Source: Schizophyllum amplum (Eukaryota; Basidiomycota; Agaricomycetes; Agaricales; Schizophyllaceae). Taken from it: a stretch of DNA of 64,000 bases. Numbering within the stretch: the first letter of the stretch is position 1; every line of letters begins with the position of its first letter. The stretch spans positions 620,001-684,000 of the forward strand of contig VDMD01000005.1 in the NCBI GenBank assembly GCA_007026445.1, read 5' to 3'. A program made the position numbers and the translations under genes. Shown here piece by piece: positions 1-12,035 of the stretch. Under the pieces are notes generated by a model. It had not been told where the DNA came from. It ran no database searches and saw only the letters and a list, made by a program, of their open reading frames with translations.

Positions 1-1828
1 TCGGGAAAATATACGACCCCGAAATATTCCCCAGCTGCGAAATCGCATTCACCAGGGCGATCGCCACCGCCCTCTTCGATGGCGGGCGCGGGAACGTGTT
101 CGAGACCCACGCCCAGAAGCAGACGTAGCCCGCGTACGACTGCGCCATGAGGAAGAAGGAGACGTAGCGCGCAGCGGTGTTTGTCGTGGCGATGGCGATG
201 ATGAACCCGACGATGCCGAAGAGGTAGGGGATGATGACGTGCAGGAAGCGTTCTTGGGTTTTGTCGGAGTGTCTGAGGAGGGGAGGTGAGCGGAGAGTAT
301 AGACAGCAGGGCGATAGAAGGCATACCTTGAGACCGTGAAAGCAGCGAGCGCGGCGAAGACGAATGGTGGCGCGCATAGCAGTAAGGACACCGTATCATT
401 GTAGCCGAGTGTCTCAGTCAACGTCTGTGCAGTGCATCAGTCCTCACTCATCTGCACCCACCCAGCATTGAGACGAACCGGGAAGTACGCATTGAACGAG
501 ACCGCGATGACCTGCGCCGTTATACACACAGCCATCCACCACACACGCCAATCCGCGAGCGCGAGCCACAGGCCGTGAAGTTGACCGTGCGCCTCCGTCT
601 CGCTCTGGTCCCCAACGCCAATGTCTTCCTCCATGCGTCTGATGGCAAGCGATCGCTCCTCGTCGCTCAGCCAGCGCGTATTCGAAGGGAAGTCGGGTAG
701 GATGAAGATGGCGAGCAACGCGAAAGCCATTGTCAGCGCGCCCTCGATGAAGAAGAGCCACCTGTGAAAACGGCGAAGTCAGAGATGGAATCGAGGAGGT
801 ACTTAAGGTGGGAACGCACCTCCAGGCGGCGTGCCCGAAGGCACCGTCCATGCCGGAGAGGATGCCTGAGGCCATCAGGGCCCCGAACGCGTTGGAGATG
901 ATGCTGCCGCAATACAATATGGCCATGCGGAGACCAATCTCATCCTTCTTGTACTGCAACGTATCAGGTCGTTGGTCAATAAGTTTTCAAAGAGGACACA
1001 CCCATTTCGAGATGAGGAACAGCGCGCCCGGGAAGAAAGCAGCTTCGACCTAGAATGTACTGGTCAGACGCTGTCGTACATGCAGGCAACGAATGCATAC
1101 AAAGCCAAGGAAGAAACGCGTGAGCAAAGCGCCAACGAAGCTGCCCGAACTCAGCGACAGTCATGCGCAACAAGAGAGCAGCGCGTACTTATTACAGATT
1201 CCTGCAGGAATAGTCAATGAACGAAGGGGAATTTTGGGAGTTGACTAAACTTACCCGTGAGTGTGCTCATCATCCCCCAGAGAATCATGCATGCGGGCAA
1301 GTAGAGCGAAGGCTTGCCAATCCAGTTGAGAAACATGTTACTGGAGACGCCGATCAGCCGAGAACGGGAGTGATACTGGGGATGAACTCACGAAGGGATT
1401 TGCATGATGATGTACCCCACATAGAGGATGGACAATAAAGTCGCAAACTCTTCGCCCTGCAGGTGCAAGCCCTCTTCAAAGCCCTTTAGGCGCGCAGCCC
1501 TGGCTCGCTTGGATGAATACGTGGCAGAGGAGGAGGAGCAGCACTGATATAGACACACCCTGCATTATTGCGATCTACCTGGTAAGCAAGGTCAAGGCAA
1601 AGCACGAAAAGGGGAAGCATAGTGACGCACATAGTTGAGAATGTATATGACGATCAGGATCGACATCCGCAGGTCAATCTTCCACAAAAGCTTGCGTTCC
1701 AGCTTCCTGCGCCTGTCCGTACCGCCAAACTCAGCGTCCGGATCCTCCACCGCCTGCACCTCCTTCCCGTGGGCAATAGCAGCCTCCTCGAGCCTCTGAT
1801 CGATGCTCTCGTGTTTAGACAGGGACAT
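1..1828 (-). CDS. MFS transporter, allantoate/nicotinate permease type (3' end outside window)
   Basis: This is a membrane permease of the anion:cation symporter branch of the major facilitator superfamily (Dal5/Tna1-like), which imports small organic anions such as allantoate, nicotinate or vitamins; the substrate cannot be read. The start at 1828 opens a charged cytosolic N-terminus, then the first membrane helix around SILIVIYILNYV. After several introns come a helix ending in FGALMASGILSG, and the family-typical central loop LPDFPSNTRWLSDEERSLAI with a charged tail, followed by further helices (AVCITAQVIAVSFNAYF). The exon at the left edge (FWAWVSNTFPRPPSKRAVAI) fits the conserved cytosolic loop near helices 10-11. 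The last part of the protein lies beyond base 1. A TATA-like box lies about 55 bases upstream. Family assignment is firm, substrate unknown. Confidence 0.88.
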
Positions 1829-1880
1829 GATGGGGGAAGTGCGGACGCGACAGTCGCAGGGCGGAGCCGTGTAGAAACGG

Positions 1881-1888
1881 TATATAAG
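1881..1888 (-). promoter_or_regulatory. TATA-like box of the MFS gene
   Basis: The top strand reads tatataag, giving cttatata on the coding strand, about 55 bases before the permease ATG. Position and sequence fit a core promoter; no other element was recognised. Confidence 0.45.
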
Positions 1889-2406
1889 GCGGAGTCCCAG
1901 GTGGCACGGCATCCCATGACCCGCGGACTTTGATGCGAGACGAAAGAATTCGCTCACGAGGCTGCGAAGGCCCGGGACCCGGGACGAGTGGTGTCCTTGG
2001 ATGCGATTGAATACGAAGAGAGCATGATGTCGGGACCTCTCGGGACCTGTGCATGACCGATGAGCAAAGGTTCTCGTGAGTGGCGGGCATGCCGGCGGCG
2101 ACAGCGAATGCGCCCGGCGATCGGACTCGATCCTGCATTGTCAGTGTCACGCGGACCCTCCCTATCGCCTAAGTAAGCGTTCATAACTCGATCCAGTGGA
2201 GTGTCAACAGAGCCAAGAGGGAAGGGGTCCCGCATCCTGGGCAGTCTCACAACATACCTTTGACTCGCGAACAACATGCTAGATTTTGGGAGAATGACAG
2301 GGAATCGACAAATGAATTCGTACAAAAAACGACAAAGCTTCCTATTATGAAGGACGAAGCAAGAGAAGTTAGCCTCTCAGGCAATCGCAGGCGATACCGG
2401 ACGAAC
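1889..2406. other. Intergenic region, no gene seen
   Basis: Short open frames here overlap on both strands, without recognisable motifs or convincing exon structure. The stretch separates the 5' end of the permease from the 3' end of the F-box-like gene and probably holds promoter and terminator sequence. Confidence 0.5.
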
Positions 2407-3549
2407 CTAGCTATGATCTCGACCACAAACATGTACCTCCCTGACCTTCTTGCACAGCTGCTTCACCTGCTGCACAAGAAGCTGCTCGTCTCCGGGGCAT
2501 ACAGCTTCACAGAACCCCTCGAACCTGACCCGCTTGAGATCATGCATATGTCGCACCCACTCCGGAACGTGCATCGGATGCACGCGCACAGTCGGAAAGT
2601 GCTGAGGCACCAGATTGTGTACGACAGCGAACGTGAGGGTGTTGATGCTGCTGAAGTTCATAGAGAAGATCTCGAGTTCGTTGACTTCGGAGAAGACGAG
2701 AAGCTGGTTCTTCATGTTTTCTGAATGTCAGTGCGAGAGTGACGTCCAGTCCGAGAGTCGAGATGAAGGTGGTGCGTAGCGTTGGCAGTTTGATGATTCG
2801 AACTCTGTCAAGGAAGGTGCCAAGTGATCGATGTTGCTGAAGATGTAAGATTATTGACCCCGGGCGTGGATGTCGATTGCACCGTGTCATGCAACCCTCG
2901 TTTTCTGAGGTGAATGTTTGATGATTTCGCAAATAACGTCAAATATCGGGAACGAAAGAAACATATTCCCGCCAAGAGCCAGAGTTGTCAAGGGCAAGGG
3001 TAGACCGAAGAAGATGGGATCCATCGTGGCATTGAAGAAGAACGCGTCGTTGGGAAACATACCGATCTTGACAGTAAGGACACGGCGGGGGTCTTTCGCC
3101 CCAGCCAGTCTGAGGATCTCGTTGAAGCCCTGTAAGCACGTAGTCTTCTTGTCACAGGAGACCCAGTCGTTTCGCGAGCCGTACGGGAGGTGGAGAGAGA
3201 GTTCCTCCACGCCATCAAGTTTGGAAAGCACGCTCCATATGCGCCAGAGGTTGAAGGGATTGAAGGTGCCTGCCCAGCTTGGCGTCAAGGATACGCTGAG
3301 TCGTGCTACGGAGATGATAGCGACGGAGAGGCGAAGCGCAGAGAGGCCGTCCGGGATGTGCCTGTTGTCGCCGATCACGCGTAGATCGCAGTCCTTGCTA
3401 GGATTACGAACCCCACGCCTGCGGAGAAGAGCGTTGTGGACTTGACGAGCAAGCGACGCGAGAGCAGAGAGAGCGCGTAGAGCGTACTGTCGTCCTCCAC
3501 GAACCCCAACAACGATGAGTAATATTATCTCGTCAGGTAGATCCAACAA
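2407..3549 (-). CDS. F-box-like / leucine-rich hypothetical protein
   Basis: The protein begins MLDLPDEIILLIV, which resembles the start of a fungal F-box (Leu-Pro-x-Glu-[Ile/Leu]-x-x-x-Ile). Such proteins normally link a substrate to SCF ubiquitin ligases through Skp1. After the N-terminal 50 residues come leucine-rich segments (VEELSLHLP, PLTTLALGGNMFLSFPIFDVI) like the degenerate repeats of Agaricomycete F-box proteins. Exon 1 runs to about 2900. An intron with a cttcag acceptor leads to a middle exon (GTFLDRVRIIKLPTLRTTF), and a last exon contains VNELEIFSMNFSSINTLTF and ends at 2407. These families are large and fast-evolving, so the target cannot be guessed. The F-box call rests on the N-terminus only. 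Confidence 0.6.
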
Positions 3550-4265
3550 AAGGCATCCAGTATTCGCGCGTTGGAGAATCCACGTCCATTGCTGTATCCT
3601 CCGCTAGCCCTGATGCATGATGTATTGGGCTGCTGCATGATGACCGTTGACCTGCTGCATGAAACAAGCGCATGCGGGAGCGTCCGCCAAGGCTCCGAGG
3701 ACCGCTTCGCCTTCGGGAAACTCTTGCTTGCCAAAAGCAAGGGACGAGGCTTCATGAGGGTTGACCGAATAGCCAGTTCAGCGTTGAGGTTAGAAGAGGC
3801 GATCGTGTTTTCTGAAAACGCGATGGGGTGCAGGTTGAAAGCAAGGAGGGATCGTGGTCACAGCTTGGTCACAGCCTGGTCACAGCGCACGAGCTCGCCT
3901 ACTTAATCTCGCCTGGTCCACCATCACAAACATGCCAACAACAACTTGAAGCACGCTGCCGGATGCTGACCGTACGTACCCATCGAATGCCACAAAACAT
4001 CACGGTGCAGGCCATCTTTTTCGGTATACAAGTCGTCGCAATTGCGTGCCATTGGCCATTAGGCTCCTCAGCCCTGCCCACACGACCGCTTTCGCCAACA
4101 AAGCCAGCGCCGTTACTGAGGCGGTTTTGGCCCTTTGGGGGTCTAGCTCAAGGATAATGACTCGATGATCGTCGATGAGCGCCTAAACTGTCACCGCGCG
4201 CCCGCCCAATCTCCCCTGTCATAAATGGCATGCAGCCTCACTTCCCCAACTTCCCTCCTCCTATC
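3550..4265. other. Intergenic region with a small tandem repeat
   Basis: About 700 bases with no supported gene. It contains three tandem 11-base units near 3.86 kb and then a pyrimidine-rich stretch directly before the BTB gene start. Open frames on either strand lack family motifs. Confidence 0.5.
3856..3888 (+). repeat. Tandem repeat, 3 x 11 bases
   Basis: Three adjacent copies of ggtcacagcNN (ending tt, ct and gc). The units contain gtcac, but no binding protein can be named. Confidence 0.75.
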
Positions 4266-4871
4266 ATGTCCGACATCCACCCCCTCGTTCACGCAGACGC
4301 GGTCCCAACTGAGCAATGCGCGCGCTGTACGCTGTCGCTGACTCCTTATTTTCATGGCTGCTCACACCCAAGCGCAGTCTCCGCCAACGGCTCCGATGTT
4401 GTGGTGTTCCGCTCCGCGGACCACGTTCTCTTCAACGTTCACCGCGTCAATCTGTGCGCAAACACGGATGGTCCTCTGGCCGTCGATTTCGCCTCCCCTC
4501 ATACACTGAGCTTCCGGAGAGCGCCGAAACGCTCGAGCTACTCTTCCTACATGGCCTCGCCCGCGCGGAACTCGACGCGCTCGCGGAGGCGGCAGAGAAG
4601 TACGGTGTATCTGTCGCAGTGAGTGTCTGCCATATCCGCCTGAGGTGCGCTCGATCGTCTTTTATCATATACCAACACCGTCTGAGTATCCCAAATCGAA
4701 AGCTCGGATTAGAATAAACGTCCCCTCGAGGTCATGGCACACGCCTATAGGCACGGCTACACGGATCTCCTCGATATGACTGCGCCGTACTCCATCGGTA
4801 TGCCCGCAAGCGAAGTTAAGGTCGCTTTCTCGGAATCCGCGCCGTTGTTCATTGCCTGGATGCGTTCTTGA
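4266..4871 (+). pseudogene. Short BTB/POZ-domain gene with a frame break
   Basis: The start (MSDIHPLVHADAVPTEQ) leads into NGSDVVVFRSADHVLFNVHR, the usual opening of an Agaricomycete BTB/POZ domain, a dimerisation fold used in Cul3 ligase adaptors and transcription regulators. At about 4485-4500 the frame is lost, and the expected continuation (TELPESAETLELLFLH, then LDALAEAAEKYGVSVA) follows in the frame reached if one base were missing. After a probable intron the domain tail appears (PLEVMAHAYRHGYTDLLDM) and ends at the stop at 4871. The loop between strand and helix also looks shorter than usual. The total, about 200 residues, is short for the family. Whether the break is real decay or a base-calling error is unresolved. 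Confidence 0.6.
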
Positions 4872-5854
4872 AGTCACAGTCATCATTGTCAATCATCCTG
4901 AAAAAGCATGCAGGCTTGCTACAACGACACATGGATGCAGCTCATCACGCAGGATTCTCGCGAGATCCGTGCGCGTACCAAACACAACAACCCGGCATCG
5001 AAGAAATCCTGCACTGTCTGGAAAGACATCGCTTATCGAGTTGACCTGAGGCTTTGGAACTCGCGAACAACGATTGTGACGAGTCTGGATAGCATCTTCG
5101 TCAGCAGCAGTTGGGCGAATGGAAGAACTGATACGGACGAAGGCAGAGGAGATTTCGAAGCTTTCTGCGTACTTTACCTGACTTGATATCCAGATTAATC
5201 CTGTATTATCCTTCAAACCAGTAACTGAATGGAGATATAGCTCGACCTTCTGTCCAAACTTCAAAGGTCCGCGCCACAAAAGGTCACTCTTCTGTCATAG
5301 AAGATAAATAAGTAAAGGGTATCTGCCTGTAGAAGAGTAGCAGAAGTCCGTCAGACTGTGGTTCAAGTTGTCGCCCGACAGAGCGCGGGGTTTCATCTTT
5401 CGCAATGAAGGAGAGAGGGACGCGCCGGCAGAAGCGACGGGTCACGGAGTGACGGAACCAAATGCAGAGTAAGTAGCCTAATCTGGCAATCAATCAACCG
5501 CTTGGGCCTAGGCGTCCTTCGGCATTTACCGCGCGGGATCTGCAATGACAAGCAAACCACAGCAACTCTGCCACTGCGGCCTTTGATGATGAATGCTCTC
5601 ACCTCGGCGTTGTGCCCATATCGCATTTTGTCGTCTAATGTCGAGCTATTGATCTCACGCAACGAAGGTATCGAACTAATAATCTTATCGTCTAGTGTCC
5701 ATGTCGCTCAATCCTAAGTAAATTACGACCATACGTAGGTACTAGTACTTGGCTATTCCTGTGCGTCGAGTCTTAAAGAGTCTGTCGTCATTCACTTCAC
5801 CTATCCGCTCATCACCTCGCGCTTCGCCCATAGAGAGAGCTTTCTACCCGGGTT
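4872..5854. other. Intergenic region, no gene seen
   Basis: Nearly 1 kb between the convergent BTB-like and tubby-like genes. A minus-strand open frame of 128 codons (4893-5279) has no recognisable motif, and no plausible start or intron context was seen. It probably contains 3' untranslated regions. Confidence 0.45.
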
Positions 5855-8101
5855 CTACCCAGCACGCACCGCACTGCGACCAAAGAAGCTACCAAACCAC
5901 GTGTTCCTGTTTGGCACATTATCCTGACTTGAGGCAGGTCGTAGAAAAGGATTGCTTATCGGCTCCACGACGCTTTGTCCAACCGGTTGTGGCGCCTGCT
6001 CTAGTGCACTTGTTGACGACGGTGCCGCCGAGACTGATCGCTGATGGTGCGCAGCGCTGAAAGGTTGGCGAGGGGGAAGGGCGGGAGGCACAGTCAGAGG
6101 CGAATGCGAACTGGTTTGCGGCTGGCGCGAAGAAGGCTGAGGCGAGTTGCGAAGCGCGGGCGACGATGCATGTGAGGTAATCTGTCGTGGTCGCGAGCTG
6201 CCGGGCTGCGCCTGTTGCCTTCCGCGTGCCGATGCGCACGTATCCTCCAGGGCGGGTGGCGAGATTTGCACCTGGGGGCTGGATGCTAAATCAAAGAGAC
6301 GGGGACATGAGCATACACATGCAGCAAAAGAGCAATGTCCAACCTTTCTTGGTTTTGGCGTCCTTCTTTGATTGGCTCGTTTTGTCCTTCGCCGCCCGTT
6401 CCTCGGCCTTTCCGTCCCAACGCACGGGCGGAGGCTCTGACGCATATTTACCTTGAGGGCTTGGACGCGTCGGTATCACTACAAGGTCGAGATCAGTTTA
6501 CTGTTCGAAACACCCAACTGTCATAATTTGCATACGAGGTAGCGAAGGAGACGGCAGCTCCCCTGAAGACGGGGTTGATAACTTTGGCTCGAGCTCAGGC
6601 ATCGAGCCCTTACTGAGGTGCACACTGACGCCCGTGGGCGGTGTACCCTTCTTGTTCTTCTTCGTCTTCTTCTTGTCCCCTGCGTTGTCCTCCGCGTGAG
6701 GAAAGTCCCAGGACACATACTGATGCAAGTCTTTATCGTTGCCAGATTTGCGACAGAGCTTATTGGTTTTCTCGACCACCTTCATCGTCTTGTCGATGTG
6801 CTTCGTGCCCCCCGAGCGTATGGTTATGTACAGGAGTGTTTCGTCCTGCGAAAGCTCGGTTTAGAGAGATGTATGCGAGTGGGACGAGATATCATACCTT
6901 GAGAAGGTTGGCGCAGAACTGGGAGTAACTCTTGGCGTTCATGTCGTCCTCCACGCGGACTACACTGAAATGTGCTCTTTCGCGCTCAGCTGCGGCTACG
7001 CGGCCAATTGCAGATATTGGTGAGTCATCCACAGGAGGTTGTCGACTACGCGACCGGCGCGGACCCGGTGAGGACTCGACTCTTGGCGGAAGGGACGGCA
7101 CGGGCAGTCGTGAGGTAGTTCGTGCAGGCGAATGGGAGCGAGCAACCACATGCGCGTCGGGTACGTCTGCAGGAGAGCGGGAGCGTTGAGTCCTTGATGG
7201 AACCGGGGGCGTGTACGCAGGTGCAGGATCGGAAGATTGTTCACGGACGTGCGGCGTTGCCGGGACTGTTTCTTTGGAAGCAGGTGTAGCAGATGACGGA
7301 GAGGGGACCGCTAGCGCGGTGCTGAGCTGCGGCGCTGGCGCCAAGACAGGTACATCATCCGCAGAATTGGAGCGCGGCGGGGTCGCAGGCAGCGAGCCCT
7401 TCGGAGCCTTTGCTGCGCGGTTGTAGTCTTGGAATGTCAGCAGAGAGGTCAGGATGACGAGCTCCAGGCCCTTGCGATCATCGATGTCGAACCTGACGAA
7501 GTTTGTCAACGCCGTCGTCTTATTGTTGGAGGATAACAGCGCACCGATTGAGGTTATAGTCCAAGATCTGCACTGAAGTAGTCTGAATCTTGCCGGAGGG
7601 CTCTCGGGTCACGGCAACCATGACGGCGGGGTCGGGCTTGCGGATGAGGTAGCATGCTTCGCGCTTCCATTCGAACTCATGTCTGGCGGTTGAGATGAGC
7701 GTTGTTTATACAGCGCTGTAGCCACAGTCCACGCACTCTCCCCATAAGAACGTCCACTTGAAGGTTATAAGGCCCGTGTACTTGAGCTCTATTGCGCTGT
7801 TAGGATTGTACAGCTCAATCGTCTTGACCTTCGTTAGCGGCGCGGGACTCGTTGAACTCGCCAGCAGCGACCGTGTCAATGGATCTACACCAGCAGCAGC
7901 GGCGATCAGCACTCCAGTCATCACCAGGTCACCACGCCCCTCAAAGCGCAACGCACCAGTCACTTCCGTTCGGTACACGGGACCCGCCGCAACGCGTTTC
8001 TCGTAATGGAGAGCTCCTGCGGGGTCCACGAGATCGACGGAAGACGAATCGTCGTCTCGCGGCTTGAATATGAGAGTAAAGAGGTTCTTGTCCAAGCTCA
8101 T
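5855..8101 (-). CDS. Tubby-like (DUF6593-type) protein with proline-rich tail, copy 1
   Basis: The N-terminal 150 residues resemble the uncharacterised basidiomycete DUF6593/tubby-C-like fold: MSLDKNLFTLIFKPRDDD, VKTIELYNPNSAIELKY, TFKWTFLWGE, an exon with EWKREACY, then FDIDDRKGLELVILTSLLTF. A long Ser/Pro/Arg-rich middle follows, then a second conserved block (DLHQYVSWDF, VSVHLSKGSMPELEPK) and a low-complexity tail ending NTWFGSFFGRSAVRAG. The start at 8101 matches that of the paralogue at 22424; an upstream in-frame ATG at 8119 is the alternative. At least five introns divide the gene. It lies downstream of BUD6 on the same strand. Function is unknown; the fold call is from memory of family patterns. 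Confidence 0.7.
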
Positions 8102-8795
8102 ACTTGCGCGCGTCGACAAGCTGGGATGGAGATGGTGGTCATGAAGACGGCGTCGGCGAACCGAAGTTCACGACGAAACAGCATGGGAGCATAGCAGGAG
8201 CATAGCCTCGTCCACTTCTGATGGCCATTTATCCCCTGCTGATTCTGTGACACATCCCTGACAACTACCTTGCTCTCTGGCTGATGTTGGGTCTGCGTTC
8301 GCCATCCGAGGCCCGAAGGAAGCAGGTCACGACGAGGATAAGGTCGTTCTAGTAAGTAGAAAACAAGCGCCGACGATTGAAATTTGATGGCGAAAGCACG
8401 TCCTGACTCCTATCGATTCTTTCGGGGATATACCCAATCCAGCAAGTTGAACTTCCCACGCCTCACCGATTCCTGTTACTTGGTCTCCCCAGGCAGACGT
8501 TCGTAGGGATCCCTATGCATATCTGCGGCGATTGGAATCTGGCAGCGACAGAGTCCGTCTCAGGAACGACGCATACGTATTGCTCGTTGCAGACGTGTCA
8601 CCGCGCATGGCGGCGCCCGGGTGGCGCTCAGCAGGAAGACGTGCGGTGAAGTAAGCTTTCATCGTACCAGGAAATATGCAAGCAAGCCCGTCATGAGTAC
8701 AAAGAAAAAGAATGCTGTGTAAAGTACATACATAAGTACTTGCAACTAATATTGCAGTCGACAATGAGCAAGAATAATCGTACCAGTGGAAGTTC
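8102..8795. other. Intergenic region between the BUD6 and tubby-like genes
   Basis: About 700 bases without a supported gene. It holds one copy of a 24-base sequence (8483-8506) found again in reverse at 28484-28507. The part next to 8102 should carry the tubby-like promoter; the part near 8795 should carry the BUD6 3' end. Confidence 0.5.
8483..8506 (+). repeat. 24-base dispersed repeat, copy A
   Basis: A sequence starting gtctccccaggcag and ending cgttcgtag is repeated exactly in inverted orientation at 28484-28507. Flanks do not match, so the shared unit stops there. No element family was recognised. Confidence 0.7.
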
Positions 8796-11722
8796 TCATG
8801 ACGAGGAGTCCACCGAACCAAACTCGCTCGCGCCGTTCATGGACGACGTCCCTGTCCCATTGAACATGGCCTTCAGTGTCATCTCGTTCCGCTTCTGCCG
8901 CACGCGCTCCGTCTCCTCCGCACCACCCGTCATCTTCAGCTTCTTCTGGCCGACAAACTCGCTCAGCTCGGCCTGCAGCTCGTCCGACTGACCCGCCAGC
9001 TCCTTCTGGCGCTTCTGCTGGCTCGCCTCGATCGCCTTCATCCGCTTCTCCGGGTCCACCGCCGCCCCTCGGATCTCGAGCATCACGGTCGACAGCCCAC
9101 TGTGTCCCTCCTCCAACGGCGGGGGCCGGAATCCCTTGGACCGCGGCGCGCGCGAGCCCGCCCCCCGCAGCGAGATGACCTGGTCCATCTGACTGTACAT
9201 CTCCCTGACCGCCTTGAAGTCATCGAACAGGTCTGAGATGAGCTCCTCCTGGTGCGTCAGGAACTGCTGCTCCTCGACAATGTTCTGCAGCTCCTCGCTC
9301 CACGTCTTCTTCCACATCGGCCGGACCGTGTTGACGTGCTCCTTGAGGCTCTCGAGCTCCTTGCCGAGCGAGTCAATGTCCTTGTGGATGTTCTTCCAGA
9401 AGAGAGACTTCGGTAACGCGTTCCGCTTCACCACGTCCTCCTTCACGGCCTCGACCGCATCCTGCAGCTTGTCCATCTCGGTGAGCACGTTTTGGGAGCG
9501 GCCGTCGAGCTTCGTCTTGCCCGTGTCGATGTATGCGCGCGCGCCGCCGACGTTGTTTGTCGCAAGCTCCTTCACGGACTGCGTCTGCAACCGGAGGGTA
9601 CCAAGCGTGTCCTTCGTTTGCTTCATGAATTCGGTGTAGAGCTGGCGCATGACACCAAGGTCGCGTCGCAGGTTCTGCACCTCGTCGAACTGCGTCTTCA
9701 GGTCGGATACCACGCGCGTCGTATACTCGGACATCCCCGTCATTTGCGGTGTCAGGGATTGACCGGTCATCTGCGGCAAGATCGCTCGCTGCGCAGGCGA
9801 AGGGAAGAAGGATTGATCAGATGAATTGAAGTTCGGTGCATCCGACGACACAAAACGTGACAAGCGACGAGCAACGTTTTGGAACTGTTTGTCGGAAGGT
9901 CGAGGTGTGCTTTCGGCCATCGGCTGGGCGATAATGGCGGGGAGATGTTGTGAATTTCGGTTGGCGCTGGAGGCCACGGCGCTTCGCAGCTCTTTGATAT
10001 CCTGAGCCAATGAGCCCATTTGGGTGTCGATGTGTTGCTTGATCTGGTCGAGAGCTGCGAGGGTATGTCAGCAGTTGTAAGTGGATGGATAGAGAGCACC
10101 TTACGTTCAATGTTCAGTGACAAAAGACACTTCTCGTGCACCTCGTCCATGTCCTCGAGCTCGTACTGCACACCGCTTGATGGGTCGCGGATGTAGATAG
10201 CAGGGAAGTTCTCCTGCCCAGGATTGTACGAGAAGCGGTCCACGAACAACATCCGCAAAGACGAGACCGACAGACCACGATCGATCGTGGCCTTCTTCAC
10301 CTCCCGCCCGACCTGCAAGAAGACGGGGAAAGGTCCCGACACAGATTTTCTTCGCATAGCATGTTCGTCCGAAGTGCCGTTCATAGATGATAGCACGGGC
10401 TCGGGTGTCCTGGCCGGCGTCCCAGGCAACGGCGGAACCGGGGGCGTCGCGGGTTTGGCATCCGGCGTCGACGTGCGCGAGAACCAAGCTTGTTGTGAAG
10501 GCGCGCGAGATGTCTCTGGAGTGCCAGAAGCCTCTTCGTCGTCGACCTCTGTGAGCACCGCGAGGTCTCCCGATGTCAATGTCGGTCCGGCAGCCATCGA
10601 CCTCCGGTTCTGGGCGTGCCGTGAGGGCGTACTACGCTCGGGCGGACCACGAACACTCCCGGTCATCTTCGAGATGTGATACGTCGAGAAACGCTTTGAC
10701 GCACGGCGCTCCAAGGTATCGCTCTTCTTTAGCGCAGCCAGGGAGCTTTGGATGGCGGGAGATTGCTCTATGGCGGGCGGCGAGTCGAGTGGCGGGGGCG
10801 TCGACGGTTTGCCTTCGCTGTCCGCAGGACTGTCTGGTTGGATGATAGTGGGTGGGGACGGCGCAGGTTTGTCGACAAGGGAATACCGTTTGACGCTCGC
10901 TGGCACTGCAGGCTGCATGGGTGGCGGCGACTTCGCTGATGGAGGAGGCTCAGGCCCATTGGTTTCGACCTCCATGATAGGTTCGGGACGTGGTGATGGC
11001 GCGTGCGGACTGGGCATCTCCAGTGGAGGGCCATCCTGAGAGCGCGCGATCCCAGGCGCGAAGCCGCCACGAAGGCCTCTTCAGTTGACGGCCGCGAGGA
11101 GATAGAGGACGACAGCTGGTGTCTTCGACCAGAGGAAGTGTGCCCGCTACGCCTGGGCATGGGCATGCCCTCCGCCTCAGAGCCTGAGCCATCAGCAATG
11201 GCGCGCGAGCTGGTCGATCGGTGGCTGCGAGATCCGCGCGAGCTGCGACTCTCGTTGCGGTCGTGGCCCGAGGCATCGGAGCGGTGTTTGTGCTCAGAGA
11301 CGATGCGGCGGTAAATGGACTGCTTCTCGCGAAGGCCCTGGAGGAGATTCTTGATGATCTGGCGAACGCTGGGCAGATAAATCTGCAAATTGTCGTTGTT
11401 GGCTTCCTCTGCAAGGCATTGCTCGAGTATGTTCCGCAGGTCATCCGGCACGCCCAGGAGTTCGCTGCTGGACGTCAGTATGCGATGGTGGCGAGCGACG
11501 GGCCACGCACGCCATGTCGATCCTGTATGATGCAAACGCAAAGACGGCGGTGTTGAAGTCGTTGCCGAGGCGGACGTAGACGTCGCTGACGGCGTTCTCG
11601 TCCATCTTGAGCTGGCTCCATTGTGTGAGAGCTTCGAGCAGCTGCTTGATAGAGACGAGGAGGCGGGTGACGGAGGACTCGACGGCGGGCTCCACGTGAG
11701 CGTCAGACGGGGACGAAGCCAT
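8796..11722 (-). CDS. BUD6: Bud6/Aip3 actin-interacting polarity factor
   Basis: Bud6 works in the polarisome at growth sites, binding actin and stimulating formins. The start at 11722 opens the N-terminal domain (SSVTRLLVSIKQLLEALTQW, MDENAVSDVYVRLGNDF); an intron interrupts it at an Ala codon, then LGVPDDLRNILEQCLAEEAN and IKNLLQGLREKQSIYRRIV follow. A long Ser/Arg/Pro-rich linker leads to the conserved C-terminal AIP3 domain (FPVFLQVGREVKKATIDRG, FPAIYIRDPSSGVQYELED), an intron at about 10057-10104, and coiled-coil segments (MGSLAQDIKELRS, KELESLKEHVNTVRPMWKKT) to VDSSS at the end. The frame changes near 11020-11085 as if one base were missing; a 34-base GT-AG intron would also restore it but is implausibly short. 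A truncated paralogue of the N-terminal domain lies at 24.5 kb. Confidence 0.9.
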
Positions 11723-12035
11723 AAGAAAGGGAGAGACGGACTGTCTGTCGCGTGCTCGCCGTGCGCTCGCTCCTCGACGAGCTCGACGACGTGGACTGGT
11801 GGCGCGGCCCGTGCGCGGACATTTCTTCTGGATCTCAAACCAAGCAGCCGTGGGAATCCCCGCCTCCGCCTGCCCACGGCATGTGCCGGACAAAGTTCAA
11901 CAACAACAAAAGCCGGAATCTATTAGCACAGCGGATGGGTACATGGAATAAAGAACAGAGATGCAGCATGATATGTACGTGAATGTCGTGAGCAATATAC
12001 TATACACAAGTCCATGGCGCGCCCCGCACACCCGT
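11723..12035. other. Promoter region of BUD6, convergent side of BTB gene
   Basis: About 310 bases between the BUD6 start and the 3' end of the BTB gene on the same strand. No gene or clear TATA box was seen. Confidence 0.4.

Noticed and set aside
4893..5279. 128-codon minus-strand open frame
   Set aside because: No motif, no promoter or splice context, and no similarity to a family I recognise.
11030..11080. 34-base intron in BUD6
   Set aside because: GT-AG bounded and in phase, but shorter than plausible; a missing base explains the frame change equally and fits the pattern elsewhere.
10768..11877. 369-codon minus-strand open frame taken as one exon
   Set aside because: It reads through the first BUD6 intron in the wrong frame at both ends; only its middle is a true BUD6 exon.
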